From: Gluconobacter oxydans
Lineage (GTDB): Bacteria; Pseudomonadota; Alphaproteobacteria; Acetobacterales; Acetobacteraceae
Direction of reading: 5' to 3'
Length of the DNA stretch: 63,391 nt
Assembly (NCBI RefSeq): GCF_006539685.1
Contig: NZ_BJNM01000016.1
Location: 1-63,391 of the forward strand
Of the stretch, positions 1-9,421 are shown piece after piece (position 1 is the stretch's first letter; each line of letters starts with the position of its first letter). The notes beneath the pieces are model-generated. The model was not told where the DNA came from. It searched no databases and was given only the letters and a program-made list of their open reading frames with translations. A program made the position numbers and the translations under genes.

Positions 1-338
1 AATCTGCAGGAATATTTTTAAAAAATACTTACAAGACATCTTGGTATTCTTTCGTGCGATCATAGTAAATATGGCGCGTTATTTTAAATATAGTGGACGA
101 ACACAGAAAGCCCAATGAACGTGCATGGTGCGTTTGTGGCGTTTCATGGAAAGATAAAGTCCTTAATGAAGAAAATTCCCAATCACATAATCTGGAATTT
201 TCTTCACTAAATAAAAAAGTATAATTCATTGTCGGGGATTTGCTCAGCCATTCCGCAACTTGCAGGATGGCTGACGCAGCTTTTCCGAAGACCGGTTTGG
301 TACGGATTCATAGGGCGCTTGACTGGATCAGGACCTGT
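1..338. other. AT-rich intergenic stretch, no convincing gene
   Basis: The first ~235 bases are markedly AT-rich compared with the GC-rich remainder. A 66-codon open frame lies on the minus strand (29-229), but it has no recognisable domain and its composition is that of random AT-rich sequence, so I do not call it a gene. The rest, up to the stop codon of the Hsp70-like gene, holds nothing I recognise. It could be a promoter region for a gene left of the window or a remnant of foreign DNA. Confidence 0.5.
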
Positions 339-1640
339 TCAGGCCTGATGGCGCTCGCGCTCGATCAGGGCCAGTCCTTCGGCGACCGAGACGAATTCCG
401 ATCCGCCGTCTACACGCTCCGCCCCGAAACGACGGTCGAAGAGATTGCGGACGGCGGGGACGAAGGATGTGCCACCGGTCAGGAAGACCCGGTCGATATC
501 GTCCGGTCCAAGCCCGGCCTGAACCATGGCGTCTTCGATGGCGTCATCCAGCCGCGCCAGATCAGGCGCGATCCAGCTTTCGAAATTCGCGCGGGTGATG
601 GTCTCTTCGATCTTCAGATCGCGATGAATGAAGCGCAGGACAGTGCTGTCCTGACGCGACAGGTCGCTTTTGGCCTGTCCGACCGCGCGATAGAGGTTCT
701 GGCCTTCCTGATCCTCGATCAGTCGCAGCAGGCTGCGCAGCTTTTCCGGCTCGGAGGATGTTTTGGCCACGTCGGCAATGTCGCGCAGGGTCTGCGGCGT
801 GCGCATCAGCGACAGGCGGTGCCAGCGGCCGAGGCTTGCGAACCATTCGGCAGGGACGGGCAGGGGCTGACCACCCATGACGCGATAGGTCGCATCCCGC
901 CCCAGAGCCGGGGCAACGGCATGGCTGATGATGCGGTAATCGAACTGGTCGCCGGCGATGCCAACACCCGAATGGCCCAGCGTTGTGACACGCTGGCTTC
1001 CATGCGGATCAAAACGCATGACCGAGAAATCGCTGGTACCGCCGCCGAAATCGCCGACCAGAACGGTGGCAGGCTTGTCGAGGCGCTGCATGAAGCGCCA
1101 GCCTGCACCCTCGGGTTCGAGGACGATATTGGGCTCGGGAAAGCCTGCTTCCAGAAAGCTCTCGCGCAGACGGGCGACACCGAGCGAATCATCGGCCAGT
1201 TCGCCCGCAAAGCGCACGGGACGGCCGATTGTGGCACTCACATCGCCCGGGTTCAGCCCGGCCTTGTCCATGAGCGACGTCAGAAAGCGCGCAATCAGGG
1301 CTTCAAGCGTCATGACGCTGCTGAAAACCCGCGTCTCACGGAAAGACCCCTGCGCGAGATAGGTCTTCATGGACATGATGAGGCGGCTCTCGGCCGGATC
1401 GTCCAGATAGGCCTCGATGGCATCCAGACCGATCGCGTCCTTCACGACGCGGCGTCGCCCGTCCTGATCCATCCAAAGGCAGAGCAGCGTGCGGCAGGTT
1501 TCGCTGGTCGCATGATCCGTGAAGACGAAGCGGGCAGGCTGCGTGTTGCCATTTTCATCGGCGATCACGACCACGCTGTTGGTGGTGCCGAAGTCAATTC
1601 CGACGCGGATTTTGGTCTGGTTGTGTCCGGGCGCCGTCAT
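339..1640 (-). CDS. yegD: Hsp70-family chaperone, YegD-like
   Basis: A 433-residue protein with the Hsp70/actin ATPase fold. The phosphate-1 motif GIDFGTTNS lies near residues 14-22, the phosphate-2 motif GDFGGGTSDF near 195, and the adenosine motif FLTGGTSFVPAV near 390. The roughly 200-residue substrate-binding region and lid of DnaK are missing, so it matches the short YegD type rather than a general folding chaperone. Such proteins bind ATP in the cytoplasm; their clients are poorly known. It is monocistronic, downstream of bioB on the same strand and separated from it by a terminator. Confidence 0.85.
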   Translation of the reverse strand: MTAPGHNQTKIRVGIDFGTTNSVVVIADENGNTQPARFVFTDHATSETCRTLLCLWMDQDGRRRVVKDAIGLDAIEAYLDDPAESRLIMSMKTYLAQGSFRETRVFSSVMTLEALIARFLTSLMDKAGLNPGDVSATIGRPVRFAGELADDSLGVARLRESFLEAGFPEPNIVLEPEGAGWRFMQRLDKPATVLVGDFGGGTSDFSVMRFDPHGSQRVTTLGHSGVGIAGDQFDYRIISHAVAPALGRDATYRVMGGQPLPVPAEWFASLGRWHRLSLMRTPQTLRDIADVAKTSSEPEKLRSLLRLIEDQEGQNLYRAVGQAKSDLSRQDSTVLRFIHRDLKIEETITRANFESWIAPDLARLDDAIEDAMVQAGLGPDDIDRVFLTGGTSFVPAVRNLFDRRFGAERVDGGSEFVSVAEGLALIERERHQA

Positions 1641-1710
1641 TGGTTCTGCTTTCTTCCGGTTTGGGCAAAGGGCGTGGGTTTAGGGAAGAAGCGGGCAAAG
1701 GCCAAGCATA

Positions 1711-1746
1711 AAAAAGGGGAAGCGCCCTTTCGAACGCTTCCCCTTT
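1711..1746 (-). terminator. Rho-independent terminator of bioB
   Basis: Arms AAAGGGGAAGCG (1713-1724) and CGCTTCCCCTTT (1735-1746) form a perfect 12-base-pair stem. On the minus strand it is followed by a run of six T. It lies 18 bases past the bioB stop codon. Confidence 0.85.
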
Positions 1747-1763
1747 CAGACGTGGACCAAGGA

Positions 1764-2804
1764 TCAGGAGACGGCCATCTCGCAGACGGCGTCTTCCGTC
1801 ACGGCCGGGCGCATCGTGCCCATCTCGGCTTCAGACTGCACCATGGGCGACATGCCGAGCGCGGAGAGGAGCTGCCGGTCACGGTGTTCGGCCGGGTTCG
1901 GCGTGGTCAGAAGCTTCTCGCCACAGAAGATCGAGTTCGCACCTGCCAGGAAGCACAGCGCATGGGCTTCGTCCGTCATGTTCTCACGGCCTGCGGCGAG
2001 GCGGACATGGCTTTCCGGCATCATGATGCGGGCCGTGGCGATGATGCGGACGAAGGTGATCGGATCGACCGCTTCGGCCTCACCCAGCGGGGTGCCTTCG
2101 ACGCGGACGAGCAGATTGATGGGTACGCTCTCGGGATGCTTGGGCAGGTTGGCCAGCGTCATGAGCAGGCCGGCGCGGTCGGACAGATCCTCGCCCATGC
2201 CCACGATTCCGCCACAGCAGACATTGATGCCCGCGTCGCGCACGTTCGAAAGCGTGTCGAGGCGCTGCTGATAGGTGCGGGTGGAAATGATAGAGCCGTA
2301 GAACTCTTCGGACGTGTCGAGGTTGTGGTTGTAGTAGTCCAGCCCCGCCTTCTTGAGACGCTCGGTCTGCTGCGCGTCGAGCATCCCGAGTGTCACGCAG
2401 GTTTCCAGCCCGAGGGATTTTACGCCCTCGATCATCTCGCAGACGGTGTCGAGGTCATGATCCTTCGGTGTGCGCCAGGCGGCTCCCATGCAGAATCGGC
2501 CCGCACCGGCCTTCTTGGCAGCCCGTGCTTCCTTGATGACGGACTCCACGGCCATCAGGCGCTCGGCCTTGACGCTTTTTTCGTGCAGCGCGCTCTGCGG
2601 ACAATAGGCGCAGTCTTCCGGGCAGCCACCCGTCTTGATCGAAAGAAGCGTGGAAATCTGCACTTTCGTGGGGTCAAAGTACCGGCGGTGCAGGGTTTGC
2701 GCGCGGTACATCAGCTCCGGAAAAGGCAGGCTGATAAGGGCTTCGACTTCGTCGCGGGTCCAGTCGTGGCGGACGTCTGGCTTGGTCGTGGTGGTGGCCG
2801 TCAC
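1764..2804 (-). CDS. bioB: Biotin synthase
   Basis: A radical S-adenosylmethionine enzyme that inserts sulfur into dethiobiotin in the last step of biotin synthesis. The cluster-binding motif [10 protein letters not shown] is at residues 61-70 (Cys61, Cys65, Cys68), and the length (346 aa) is normal for BioB. Other family motifs seen are [18 protein letters not shown] and GGIVGMGE. No other bio gene is in the window. It is transcribed divergently from a desaturase-like diiron protein, with a ~100-base shared promoter gap, and ends at a clear terminator. Confidence 0.96.
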   Translation of the reverse strand: MTATTTTKPDVRHDWTRDEVEALISLPFPELMYRAQTLHRRYFDPTKVQISTLLSIKTGGCPEDCAYCPQSALHEKSVKAERLMAVESVIKEARAAKKAGAGRFCMGAAWRTPKDHDLDTVCEMIEGVKSLGLETCVTLGMLDAQQTERLKKAGLDYYNHNLDTSEEFYGSIISTRTYQQRLDTLSNVRDAGINVCCGGIVGMGEDLSDRAGLLMTLANLPKHPESVPINLLVRVEGTPLGEAEAVDPITFVRIIATARIMMPESHVRLAAGRENMTDEAHALCFLAGANSIFCGEKLLTTPNPAEHRDRQLLSALGMSPMVQSEAEMGTMRPAVTEDAVCEMAVS

Positions 2805-2907
2805 GGATCAATCTCCAAGGGTTGCTGCATCACACCTACCCAAAATTGTCCCATCGTGTCATCTCATCGTCACTCTTGATGAGCCGGAAAACGGACGAGG
2901 TCGCAGA

Positions 2908-3729
2908 ATGAAACACTGGCATATCGATCAGATGGACTGGAACTCCTTTGATCCTTCCCGCGTCGATCCCGAGATCATCCCCCTCGTGAAGGCAGCTTCC
3001 GTGGTGGAAAAGAACGGTCTCGACTACGCCCAGTATCTCCGTCGCGTCTTCGTGGGCGATCCGGATTTCAGCAAGGCTGCCGAGAACTGGGCTGTCGAGG
3101 AAGTGCAGCATGGCGACGCGCTCGGCCGCTGGGCCATGCTGGCTGATCCGTCCTGGGATTATGAAAAGGCGTTCGACCGCTATCGCGCGTCGTACAAGAT
3201 CGATGCGGATGTGGACGCCTCTATCCGCGGCTCGCGTACGGGTGAGCTGATTGCGCGCTGTATGGTCGAGACCGGCACGTCGTCGTTCTACACGGCGCTG
3301 GCCGATGCGACGGACGAGCCGCTGCTCAAGGCTATCTGCAAGCAGATCGCGGCCGATGAATACCGGCATTTCAAGCTGTTCTACGATCACATGAGCCGCT
3401 ACCTGAAGCGCGAGAAGCTCGGTGTCTGGGCGCGGACGCGCATTGCGCTGGGCCGCGTGACGGAAAGCGAGGACGACGAACTGGCCTCCGCCTACCACAC
3501 CACCAATGAGCCGCCTGGCATGGCTTACGATCACCAGCGCTGCATCGCGGCCTACATGTCCAAGGCCATGGGGTTCTACAAGCCCAAGCATATCGACCGG
3601 GTGACGGCGATGATCTTCAAGACCATCGGTTTCACGCCCCATTCGCGCTGGCAGAAGCTGGCCGCGAATGTTGTCTATCGTCTGATGCAGTGGCGCCGGA
3701 AGGTCTTCCAGAAGGCCGTGGAAGCCTGA
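2908..3729 (+). CDS. Acyl-ACP-desaturase-like diiron protein
   Basis: A 273-residue, probably cytoplasmic helical-bundle protein of the ferritin-like superfamily. Two Glu-x-x-His iron-ligand motifs are visible: WAVEEVQHGDALGRW near residue 67 and IAADEYRHFKLFY near 152. Both closely resemble the motifs of plant-type soluble acyl-ACP desaturases (EENRHGD and IAADEKRHE), and the helix with ETGTSSFYTALA resembles the third helix of that family. A reaction on an ACP- or CoA-bound acyl chain is therefore likely, but the substrate is not evident. I start at ATG 2908, which has GAGG upstream, rather than at an upstream in-frame codon inside bioB. It is divergent from bioB. Confidence 0.7.
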   Translation: MKHWHIDQMDWNSFDPSRVDPEIIPLVKAASVVEKNGLDYAQYLRRVFVGDPDFSKAAENWAVEEVQHGDALGRWAMLADPSWDYEKAFDRYRASYKIDADVDASIRGSRTGELIARCMVETGTSSFYTALADATDEPLLKAICKQIAADEYRHFKLFYDHMSRYLKREKLGVWARTRIALGRVTESEDDELASAYHTTNEPPGMAYDHQRCIAAYMSKAMGFYKPKHIDRVTAMIFKTIGFTPHSRWQKLAANVVYRLMQWRRKVFQKAVEA

Positions 3730-3829
3730 GTCCGGAAACGAAACATTGGGATACTGAAAAAAGAAGACGAAACAGGGCGGTTGTGCCATGAAAGGCAGCA
3801 GTTTTCCCACCCTGCGTCCGGAGATCGAG

Positions 3830-4465
3830 ATGACCGTTTCCGCCCTTTTCTCCCGTCGTGCCGTCTATGGGGCCACCCTGGCGCTCTGTGCCGTCGGGCT
3901 GTATCAGTTTCCGGCCGCAAAAGCGGATCCGTATTCGCTTCCAATCGCCTCATCCGGGCCGGTCAAGACCGATATGCTCAGCCCCGCCACCCTGTCCGCC
4001 CAGCAGCTTGCCAAGCAGGTCGGCTACGCACAGTTCACGGCGCCTGACTGGCATGTCGGTCCGGTCCGGCACATGGTGATGTTCCGCTACACCAAGGACT
4101 CAACGACCGCCCAGCGTGCCGAAGTCTCGGGCCGTTTCCTGCATCTGGTGCAGGACAGCCGCCGTATGGACGGAAAGCAGGTCGTCGCCAGCATCGAAAC
4201 CGGCTTTCAGAGCAGCGGGGAAGGGGCGGATGCCGGCCTGCAGCAGGCGTTCCTCGTGACGTTCCGTTCGGAAGGCGACCGCAACTACTATGTCGGCAAA
4301 CCCATTGTAACGGATCCTGCATTCTTTGACCCGGCCCATGAGGCCTTCAAGGAATTTGCAGCCCCGTATCTCGAGAAGGTTGTCGTGTTCGACTACACGG
4401 TTGCGGCTGAAGTCACTCCGGGCGGGACGGGCGCAAAGGCGAAGAAAGCCAAGCATAACCGCTGA
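3830..4465 (+). CDS. Exported Dabb (stress-responsive alpha/beta barrel) protein
   Basis: A 211-residue protein with an N-terminal hydrophobic signal segment (residues ~10-30, ending PAAKA) followed by a Dabb-type ferredoxin-like fold. The family-typical HMVMFRYT strand begins the domain, and a closing strand VVVFDYTVAAE ends it. The C-terminus is lysine-rich. Dabb proteins are small dimers of varied or unknown function. ATG 3830 is preceded by GGAGA at good spacing; an in-frame ATG at 3788 would spoil the signal peptide but cannot be excluded. It lies 100 bases after the diiron protein on the same strand. Confidence 0.65.
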   Translation: MTVSALFSRRAVYGATLALCAVGLYQFPAAKADPYSLPIASSGPVKTDMLSPATLSAQQLAKQVGYAQFTAPDWHVGPVRHMVMFRYTKDSTTAQRAEVSGRFLHLVQDSRRMDGKQVVASIETGFQSSGEGADAGLQQAFLVTFRSEGDRNYYVGKPIVTDPAFFDPAHEAFKEFAAPYLEKVVVFDYTVAAEVTPGGTGAKAKKAKHNR

Positions 4466-4536
4466 TCGCGCGGTTTACGTTCCGTCCTTTTGACGAAATG
4501 ATATTTTATACCTCATTATAGGGGCACCACTCTGGA

Positions 4537-6633
4537 ATGAGGTTTAATGTGAAACGATTCCTTACGTCACGACATGCTCTGAAACATGGAGCCAGCCTGT
4601 TTGCCCTGGCAGCAGGACTGATGGTCTCTGGCGCGCAGGCTGCAGGATACAACGCGGGCTGGGGCTTTGACGAAGCCGGAATGAACCGTGCCGTTCAGCC
4701 GGGCGACAATTTCTTCGAGTATGCCAACGGCACCTATCTCAAGAACCTCAAGATCCCTGGCGACATGAGCAGCTACGGCCCGTTCCGTATCCTCTACGAA
4801 CTGTCCCTGTCGCGTCAGAAGACCATTCTTGACGAAGCCGCAAAGAAGTCCGTTGACCAGCCGACGGACGACATGGGCAAGATCGGCACCTATTACGCCA
4901 GCTTCCTGGACCAGAAGGCCGTGGATCGCCTGGGTGCCAAGCCGCTCGCTGCCGACCTTGAAACCATCCGCAACGTCAATGACGGCAAGGGTCTGGCCGC
5001 GGCATTCGGTTCCTCGCTCAAATCCATGGCTTTCACGACATTCCAGATCGGCGTGGAGCAGGACCAGAAGGACCCCGAGCACTACATGCTGATGCTCGAT
5101 CAGGGCATGAGCATCGGCGTCGGCGGCGGTCTCGGCCTGCCGGATACGAGCTACTACACAAACCCCAAGCTGGCGGACAAGAAGAAGGCCTATCAGGCTT
5201 ACATCGCCAAGATGCTGACGCTTGAGGGCTGGCCGGACGCCGAGAAGAACGCACAGGCTGTCGTCGATCTCGAGACGGCTCTGGCCAAGGTCGAGGTCCC
5301 GCGTGACCAGACCCGTGATCCGATCAAGACCTACAATCCGATGCCGGTTTCCGAGCTTCAGAAGCTTGCGCCGGACTTCGACTGGGCCACGTTCCTGATC
5401 AGTGCCGGTCTGCCGGCCGAAGGGCTGGAAAACCGCAAGATCGACGTGCGTGAGCCGGCCGGGATCAAGGCGATGGCGACGGTCCTGAAGGGCGCGGATA
5501 TCGGAACGCTGCGGGCCTGGCTCGCATTCCATCTCGGAGACAATGCGGCGGCCTATCTGTCCAGCACGTTCTATGATGCGTCGTTCGAGTTCAACAGCCA
5601 TACGCTCTCGGGTGTCGCGCAGCAGTCCCCGCGCTGGAAGCGTGCCGTACGCGTGACGAACGGTGCTCTGGGCTGGGCTCTGGGTCGCGAATATGTCGCA
5701 CGTTACTTCCCGCCTTCCGCACAGGCGCAGATCACGTCGCTGGTGCAGGAAGTGAAGGCGTCTTTCCACGAGCGCCTCGAGCACAACAGCTGGATGGACG
5801 AGCCGACCCGCAAGGCAGCCCTGAACAAGCTCGATCATTTCGCCATTCAGGTCGGCTATCCGAAGAAGTGGTGGGATTACAGCAAGCTCGAGATCCGCAA
5901 GGGCGACGTCTACGGCAATGCCGTGCGTGGCGCGGCGTTCAACTGGCAGCACGACCTGGATAAGCTCGACAAGCCCGTTGACCGTGACGAGTGGGGCATG
6001 ACGCCGCAGACGGTGAACGCCTACAACGATCCGACAATGAACGAGATCGTGTTCCCGGCTGCGATCCTTCAGCCGCCGTTCTTCGATCCGAAGGGTGATG
6101 TCGCCGTCAATTACGGTGCCATCGGCGGCGTGATCGGTCACGAAATGAGCCATGGTTTCGACGACCAGGGCCGTCATTACGACGAGCATGGCCGCCTGAG
6201 CGACTGGTGGACCAAGGCCTCCACGGATGCGTTCCAGAAGCTGGCCGACCGTCTGGGTGCGCAGTACGATGCACAGGAAGTCCTGCCGGGCGCGCATGTG
6301 AACGGCAAGATGACCATGGGCGAAAACATCGCGGATTCCGGCGGGCTGAACCTCGGTCTGCAGGCCTATCATGACTCGCTGCACGGCAAGCCCGCGCCGG
6401 TCGTGCATGGTCTGACCGGTGATCAGCGCGTCTTCCTCGGCTGGGCTCAGGTCTGGCGTGAGAAGGATCGTCCGGATGCGCTGCGTCAGCAGATGCTGTC
6501 GAACGAGCACGCCCCGGCCATCACCCGCGTCAACATCCCGGCTCACAACATCGATGCCTGGTATGACGCGTTCGACGTGAAGCCCGGCCAGAAGCTCTAT
6601 CTGGCACCGGATCAGCGCGTAAAGATCTGGTAA
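4537..6633 (+). CDS. Secreted M13-family zinc metallopeptidase (PepO/neprilysin type)
   Basis: A 698-residue exported endopeptidase. The N-terminal segment LFALAAGLMVSGAQA is a signal peptide. The zinc site is HEMSH at residues 535-539, the third ligand Glu596 lies in MGENIADSGG, and the M13 signature around NEIVFPAAILQPPFF is present, as is the C-terminal W. The length is the family norm (~670-700). Such enzymes cleave oligopeptides in the periplasm or outside the cell. The start is ambiguous: GTG 4549 has a good TGAGG ribosome site within the same frame. It is preceded by an AT-rich promoter-like stretch. Confidence 0.9.
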   Translation: MRFNVKRFLTSRHALKHGASLFALAAGLMVSGAQAAGYNAGWGFDEAGMNRAVQPGDNFFEYANGTYLKNLKIPGDMSSYGPFRILYELSLSRQKTILDEAAKKSVDQPTDDMGKIGTYYASFLDQKAVDRLGAKPLAADLETIRNVNDGKGLAAAFGSSLKSMAFTTFQIGVEQDQKDPEHYMLMLDQGMSIGVGGGLGLPDTSYYTNPKLADKKKAYQAYIAKMLTLEGWPDAEKNAQAVVDLETALAKVEVPRDQTRDPIKTYNPMPVSELQKLAPDFDWATFLISAGLPAEGLENRKIDVREPAGIKAMATVLKGADIGTLRAWLAFHLGDNAAAYLSSTFYDASFEFNSHTLSGVAQQSPRWKRAVRVTNGALGWALGREYVARYFPPSAQAQITSLVQEVKASFHERLEHNSWMDEPTRKAALNKLDHFAIQVGYPKKWWDYSKLEIRKGDVYGNAVRGAAFNWQHDLDKLDKPVDRDEWGMTPQTVNAYNDPTMNEIVFPAAILQPPFFDPKGDVAVNYGAIGGVIGHEMSHGFDDQGRHYDEHGRLSDWWTKASTDAFQKLADRLGAQYDAQEVLPGAHVNGKMTMGENIADSGGLNLGLQAYHDSLHGKPAPVVHGLTGDQRVFLGWAQVWREKDRPDALRQQMLSNEHAPAITRVNIPAHNIDAWYDAFDVKPGQKLYLAPDQRVKIW

Positions 6634-6708
6634 GGTCGTGACAAATCGGAACGTGGGGCCTAATCACGGTCTCACGTTTCACTTTTTCTACCTGACGGAC
6701 CCATTCTC

Positions 6709-7434
6709 ATGACGCAAATGACGATCGGCCATCTGTACACCTCGTTGCATGCGGGCTGTGCCAGCGCGGTCGCGCGCGTTCTTGAGGCTTACGAGGTCGA
6801 GATCGAATATGTCGATCTGGACCCCGATGATATCGAGGACGCTCTCGAAGGGGCGGAAGTCGATCTTCTCGTCTCCGCATGGTTTCCGCGGGACGAAAAG
6901 TTTGCCGGTCCGGGGCGTCGGGTTCTGGGCGATCTGTACCAGCCTGTCGTCAGTTTTGCGGCCCTGTCACCGCTGGGTGCCGTCGGGACGCTCACATCCG
7001 CGGATGTGGACCGCATCATCGTCAGCGATGACAGCCGTCAGGCGCTGGAAGATGCTCTCAAGCAGCTTCCGGCCCTCTCGGTGCTGCCGATCGAAAGCAT
7101 CGGGGAAGGGGCGCTGATCGAGCGTCTGGAAAAGGCGCGCGATGCCGGAGAGAAGCCGCTGGTCGTGGCGACGCAGCCTCATGCGGTCTTCCATACGGAT
7201 CTGCTGACCGTGATCGAGGATCCGGCCCACCTGCTGGGCGGAGAAATGTCGGCCCGGATGATCATGCGTGAAGATGTGGCCCGTCAGGCGGACAGCGATC
7301 TGCTCGACGAGCTTTCGGAAATGATGCTTGGCAACAGGGTCATGAGCGCCCTGGACTATGTCATTTCCGTTGAAGGGCAGGATCCGGAAGGGGCCGCCGA
7401 AGCCTGGCAGCGCGGCCGTCTGATCGGCCGCTGA
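6709..7434 (+). CDS. OpuAC-like glycine-betaine-binding-type protein lacking a signal peptide
   Basis: A 241-residue protein whose segments DLLVSAWFPRDE and ATQPHAVFHTDLLTVIEDP, plus the closing pattern GAAEAWQRG, match the substrate-binding component of quaternary-amine ABC transporters (OpuAC/ProX type). No signal peptide or lipobox is present: the frame begins MTQMTIGHLYTSLHAG directly at the first strand. No ABC ATPase or permease gene is adjacent. It could be a cytoplasmic ligand sensor, or an orphan whose partners lie elsewhere. It ends at a strong terminator. Confidence 0.6.
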   Translation: MTQMTIGHLYTSLHAGCASAVARVLEAYEVEIEYVDLDPDDIEDALEGAEVDLLVSAWFPRDEKFAGPGRRVLGDLYQPVVSFAALSPLGAVGTLTSADVDRIIVSDDSRQALEDALKQLPALSVLPIESIGEGALIERLEKARDAGEKPLVVATQPHAVFHTDLLTVIEDPAHLLGGEMSARMIMREDVARQADSDLLDELSEMMLGNRVMSALDYVISVEGQDPEGAAEAWQRGRLIGR

Positions 7435-7435
7435 C

Positions 7436-7470
7436 AAAAAAGGGGGCGCGGGAAACCGGCCCTCTTTTTT
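7436..7470. terminator. Bidirectional terminator between convergent genes
   Basis: A run of six A, a GC-rich arm pair around the loop GAAA, and a run of six T form a near-perfect stem directly after the OpuAC-like stop codon and before the dehydrogenase stop codon on the other strand. It can act in both directions. Confidence 0.85.
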
Positions 7471-7476
7471 ATGATC

Positions 7477-8256
7477 TCAGCGGAAAACGAGACCACCGTC
7501 GATCAGGACGGACTGACCCGTCATGTAATCGGCGTCACTGCTGGACAAATAGGCGACGAAGCCCGCCACATCGTCCGCCGTCTCCACGCGGCCAAGAGCG
7601 ATTCCTTCAACGTATTTCTTGTAGGTCGCGCCGATTTCCGTACCGGTGATTTCGGCCATGCGCTTGTCGATCGTGACCCACATGTCGGTTCCGACAATGC
7701 CGGGGCAGTAGGAATTGACGGTAATGCCCGAGGACGCGAGTTCCTTGGCGGCCGACTGCGTCAGGGCGCGGACGGCGAATTTGGTCGCGGAATAGGCGCC
7801 CAGAAGGGGATAGCCTTCATGGCCGGCGATCGAGCAGGCATTGATGATCTTGCCCTTGGTGCCCTTCTCCTTGAAGAGGGTCGCAGCCGCCTGCATGCCC
7901 CAGAGCACGCCCTGAACGTTGATGCTGAAGATCTTCTCGATTTCCGCAGGCTCGATGTCCAGGATCGGCTTGACCTGACAGATCCCCGCATTGTTGACCA
8001 TGATGTCCAGGCCGCCGAGCGTCTTTGCTGCATCGGCCAGCGTGCTGCGGAACTGGTCGCGGTTGCTGATATCGGCCGTCAGGGCCACAGCGCGCCGGCC
8101 GAGAGCTTCAACTTCCTTTGCGGTTTCGGCAAGCGTGTCCTGCTTGACGTCGAGCAGGATGACATCCGCGCCATCCTTGGCCAGACGAAGCGCAATGGCC
8201 TTGCCGATACCCTGGGCTGCACCCGTGACTGCGGCGATTTTTCCAGAAAGGGACAT
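7477..8256 (-). CDS. Short-chain dehydrogenase, acetoin/meso-2,3-butanediol dehydrogenase type
   Basis: A 259-residue classical SDR. The cofactor motif TGAAQGIG is at residues 11-18, NNAG at 88-91, and the catalytic Ser-Tyr-Lys set is seen in NACSIAGHEG and YSATK. The segment AVRALTQSAAKEL and the PGIVGTDMW substrate-loop motif resemble BudC-type acetoin/diacetyl reductases. It would reduce diacetyl/acetoin or a related polyol/ketose with NAD(H) in the cytoplasm. Exact substrate cannot be read from sequence, since SDRs of this group also act on sugars and polyols in acetic acid bacteria. Confidence 0.75.
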   Translation of the reverse strand: MSLSGKIAAVTGAAQGIGKAIALRLAKDGADVILLDVKQDTLAETAKEVEALGRRAVALTADISNRDQFRSTLADAAKTLGGLDIMVNNAGICQVKPILDIEPAEIEKIFSINVQGVLWGMQAAATLFKEKGTKGKIINACSIAGHEGYPLLGAYSATKFAVRALTQSAAKELASSGITVNSYCPGIVGTDMWVTIDKRMAEITGTEIGATYKKYVEGIALGRVETADDVAGFVAYLSSSDADYMTGQSVLIDGGLVFR

Positions 8257-8501
8257 TGAAAAAAGATCCTTCGATTGTCCGTCATCGGCATGTGACTGCC
8301 ATGACGGCGGGAACCATCAACCCTTTGCTTTCCGTATTCCACAAAAAATCGCCTGTTCGGCAGGCCTGACACAGGATTGTGTCAAAGGGGACGGGGCCTG
8401 TCCTGGGTAAGGATAATTTTCATAAACCTACTCTGGTCATCTGTTTCCGGGCCTGCGAGGATGCGTTAAATAAACGTTACGAAGAGCCTCGGCAGGACTT
8501 G

Positions 8502-9380
8502 ATGAACCACACGGACAGCATTAGTGCCGTTTTTGAGACCTTTGGTGGCATCAGCGATGAGGAATGGCTTCAGGTCCTGGTGTCGTCCGTCCATATTCCC
8601 GAAATCCAGGGCGTGACGATGCCTTCGTTTCCGCCGGATGATCTTCAGCGGGAAATCCATGGGCATCATGGGGAAATTTCCATCCATGAGGCGCATGTCT
8701 TCTTCCGGGAAATCAAGGCGTACTGCGCCTATGCCGGCCGGCCGGTCCGCCCCGAGACGACACTGCTGGATTTTGGCTGTGGCTGGGGACGCATCGCACG
8801 GCTGTTCATGAAGGATATCCGGCCGGCCAATCTGTACGGCGCGGAAACCACCGACCGTTTTCTTATGGCGGCGCGGCGGGCCAATCCCGCGCTCAACTTC
8901 CTGGGGAGCGGTCTGGTGCCGCCGATGCTCCTGACGCCCGAAAGCTTTGACCTGATCACGTCATGGTCCGTGTTTTCGCATCTGGACGAATTTCTGGCCG
9001 GGCACTGGGTGCGGGAGTTCCATCGCCTGCTCAAGCCGGGCGGCATGCTGGTCATGACGACGCAGAGCCGCAGGTTCATCGCTTTCTGTGCCGAGCAGAG
9101 ACTCAAGCGCGCGTCCGGGATCAGGCTTGAACACCCCTGGCATGAAGTCTGCGCGGACAGCTTCATCGACGAGACCCGTGCCAACGCAGAATTCGAAGCC
9201 GGGCGCTTCCTGCATGCGGCGTCCTCGAAACCACCACAGCCCCAGTCGCATTATGGCGAAGCGATCATTCCGCGCAATTACATCATCAAGGCCTGGGGTG
9301 GTCTGTTCCGTCTGATCGAATACATGGACAACCCCGTGCGGTTGCCACAGGTCCTGATCGTGATGCAGAAGATCGGATAG
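8502..9380 (+). CDS. SAM-dependent methyltransferase, class I
   Basis: A ~292-residue protein with a Rossmann methyltransferase core: motif I LLDFGCGWGRIARLF, the acidic loop YGAETT, and the post-motif strand FHRLLKPGGMLVMTTQS. The N-terminal ~75 residues carry no recognised domain. The C-terminal part could bind substrate, which is unknown. An in-frame GTG at 8379 would add 41 residues of low-complexity leader. I prefer ATG 8502 because it follows a purine-rich stretch and an AT-rich promoter-like gap. Confidence 0.7.
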   Translation: MNHTDSISAVFETFGGISDEEWLQVLVSSVHIPEIQGVTMPSFPPDDLQREIHGHHGEISIHEAHVFFREIKAYCAYAGRPVRPETTLLDFGCGWGRIARLFMKDIRPANLYGAETTDRFLMAARRANPALNFLGSGLVPPMLLTPESFDLITSWSVFSHLDEFLAGHWVREFHRLLKPGGMLVMTTQSRRFIAFCAEQRLKRASGIRLEHPWHEVCADSFIDETRANAEFEAGRFLHAASSKPPQPQSHYGEAIIPRNYIIKAWGGLFRLIEYMDNPVRLPQVLIVMQKIG

Positions 9381-9421
9381 TCATCATTTGTCATGAAGCG
9401 ACGGGACGTGAGGAGAGGGGT

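Noticed and set aside
29-229. 66-codon minus-strand open frame at the left end
   Set aside because: AT-rich, no recognised motif or ribosome site; not supported as a gene.
240-2879. 879-codon plus-strand open frame spanning two genes
   Set aside because: Fully antisense to the Hsp70-like and bioB genes, both of which have clear family motifs; high GC makes long shadow frames.
7477-8256. SDR considered as the missing 3-oxosphinganine reductase
   Set aside because: Motifs fit acetoin/butanediol dehydrogenases and it is 9 kb from the sphingolipid genes.
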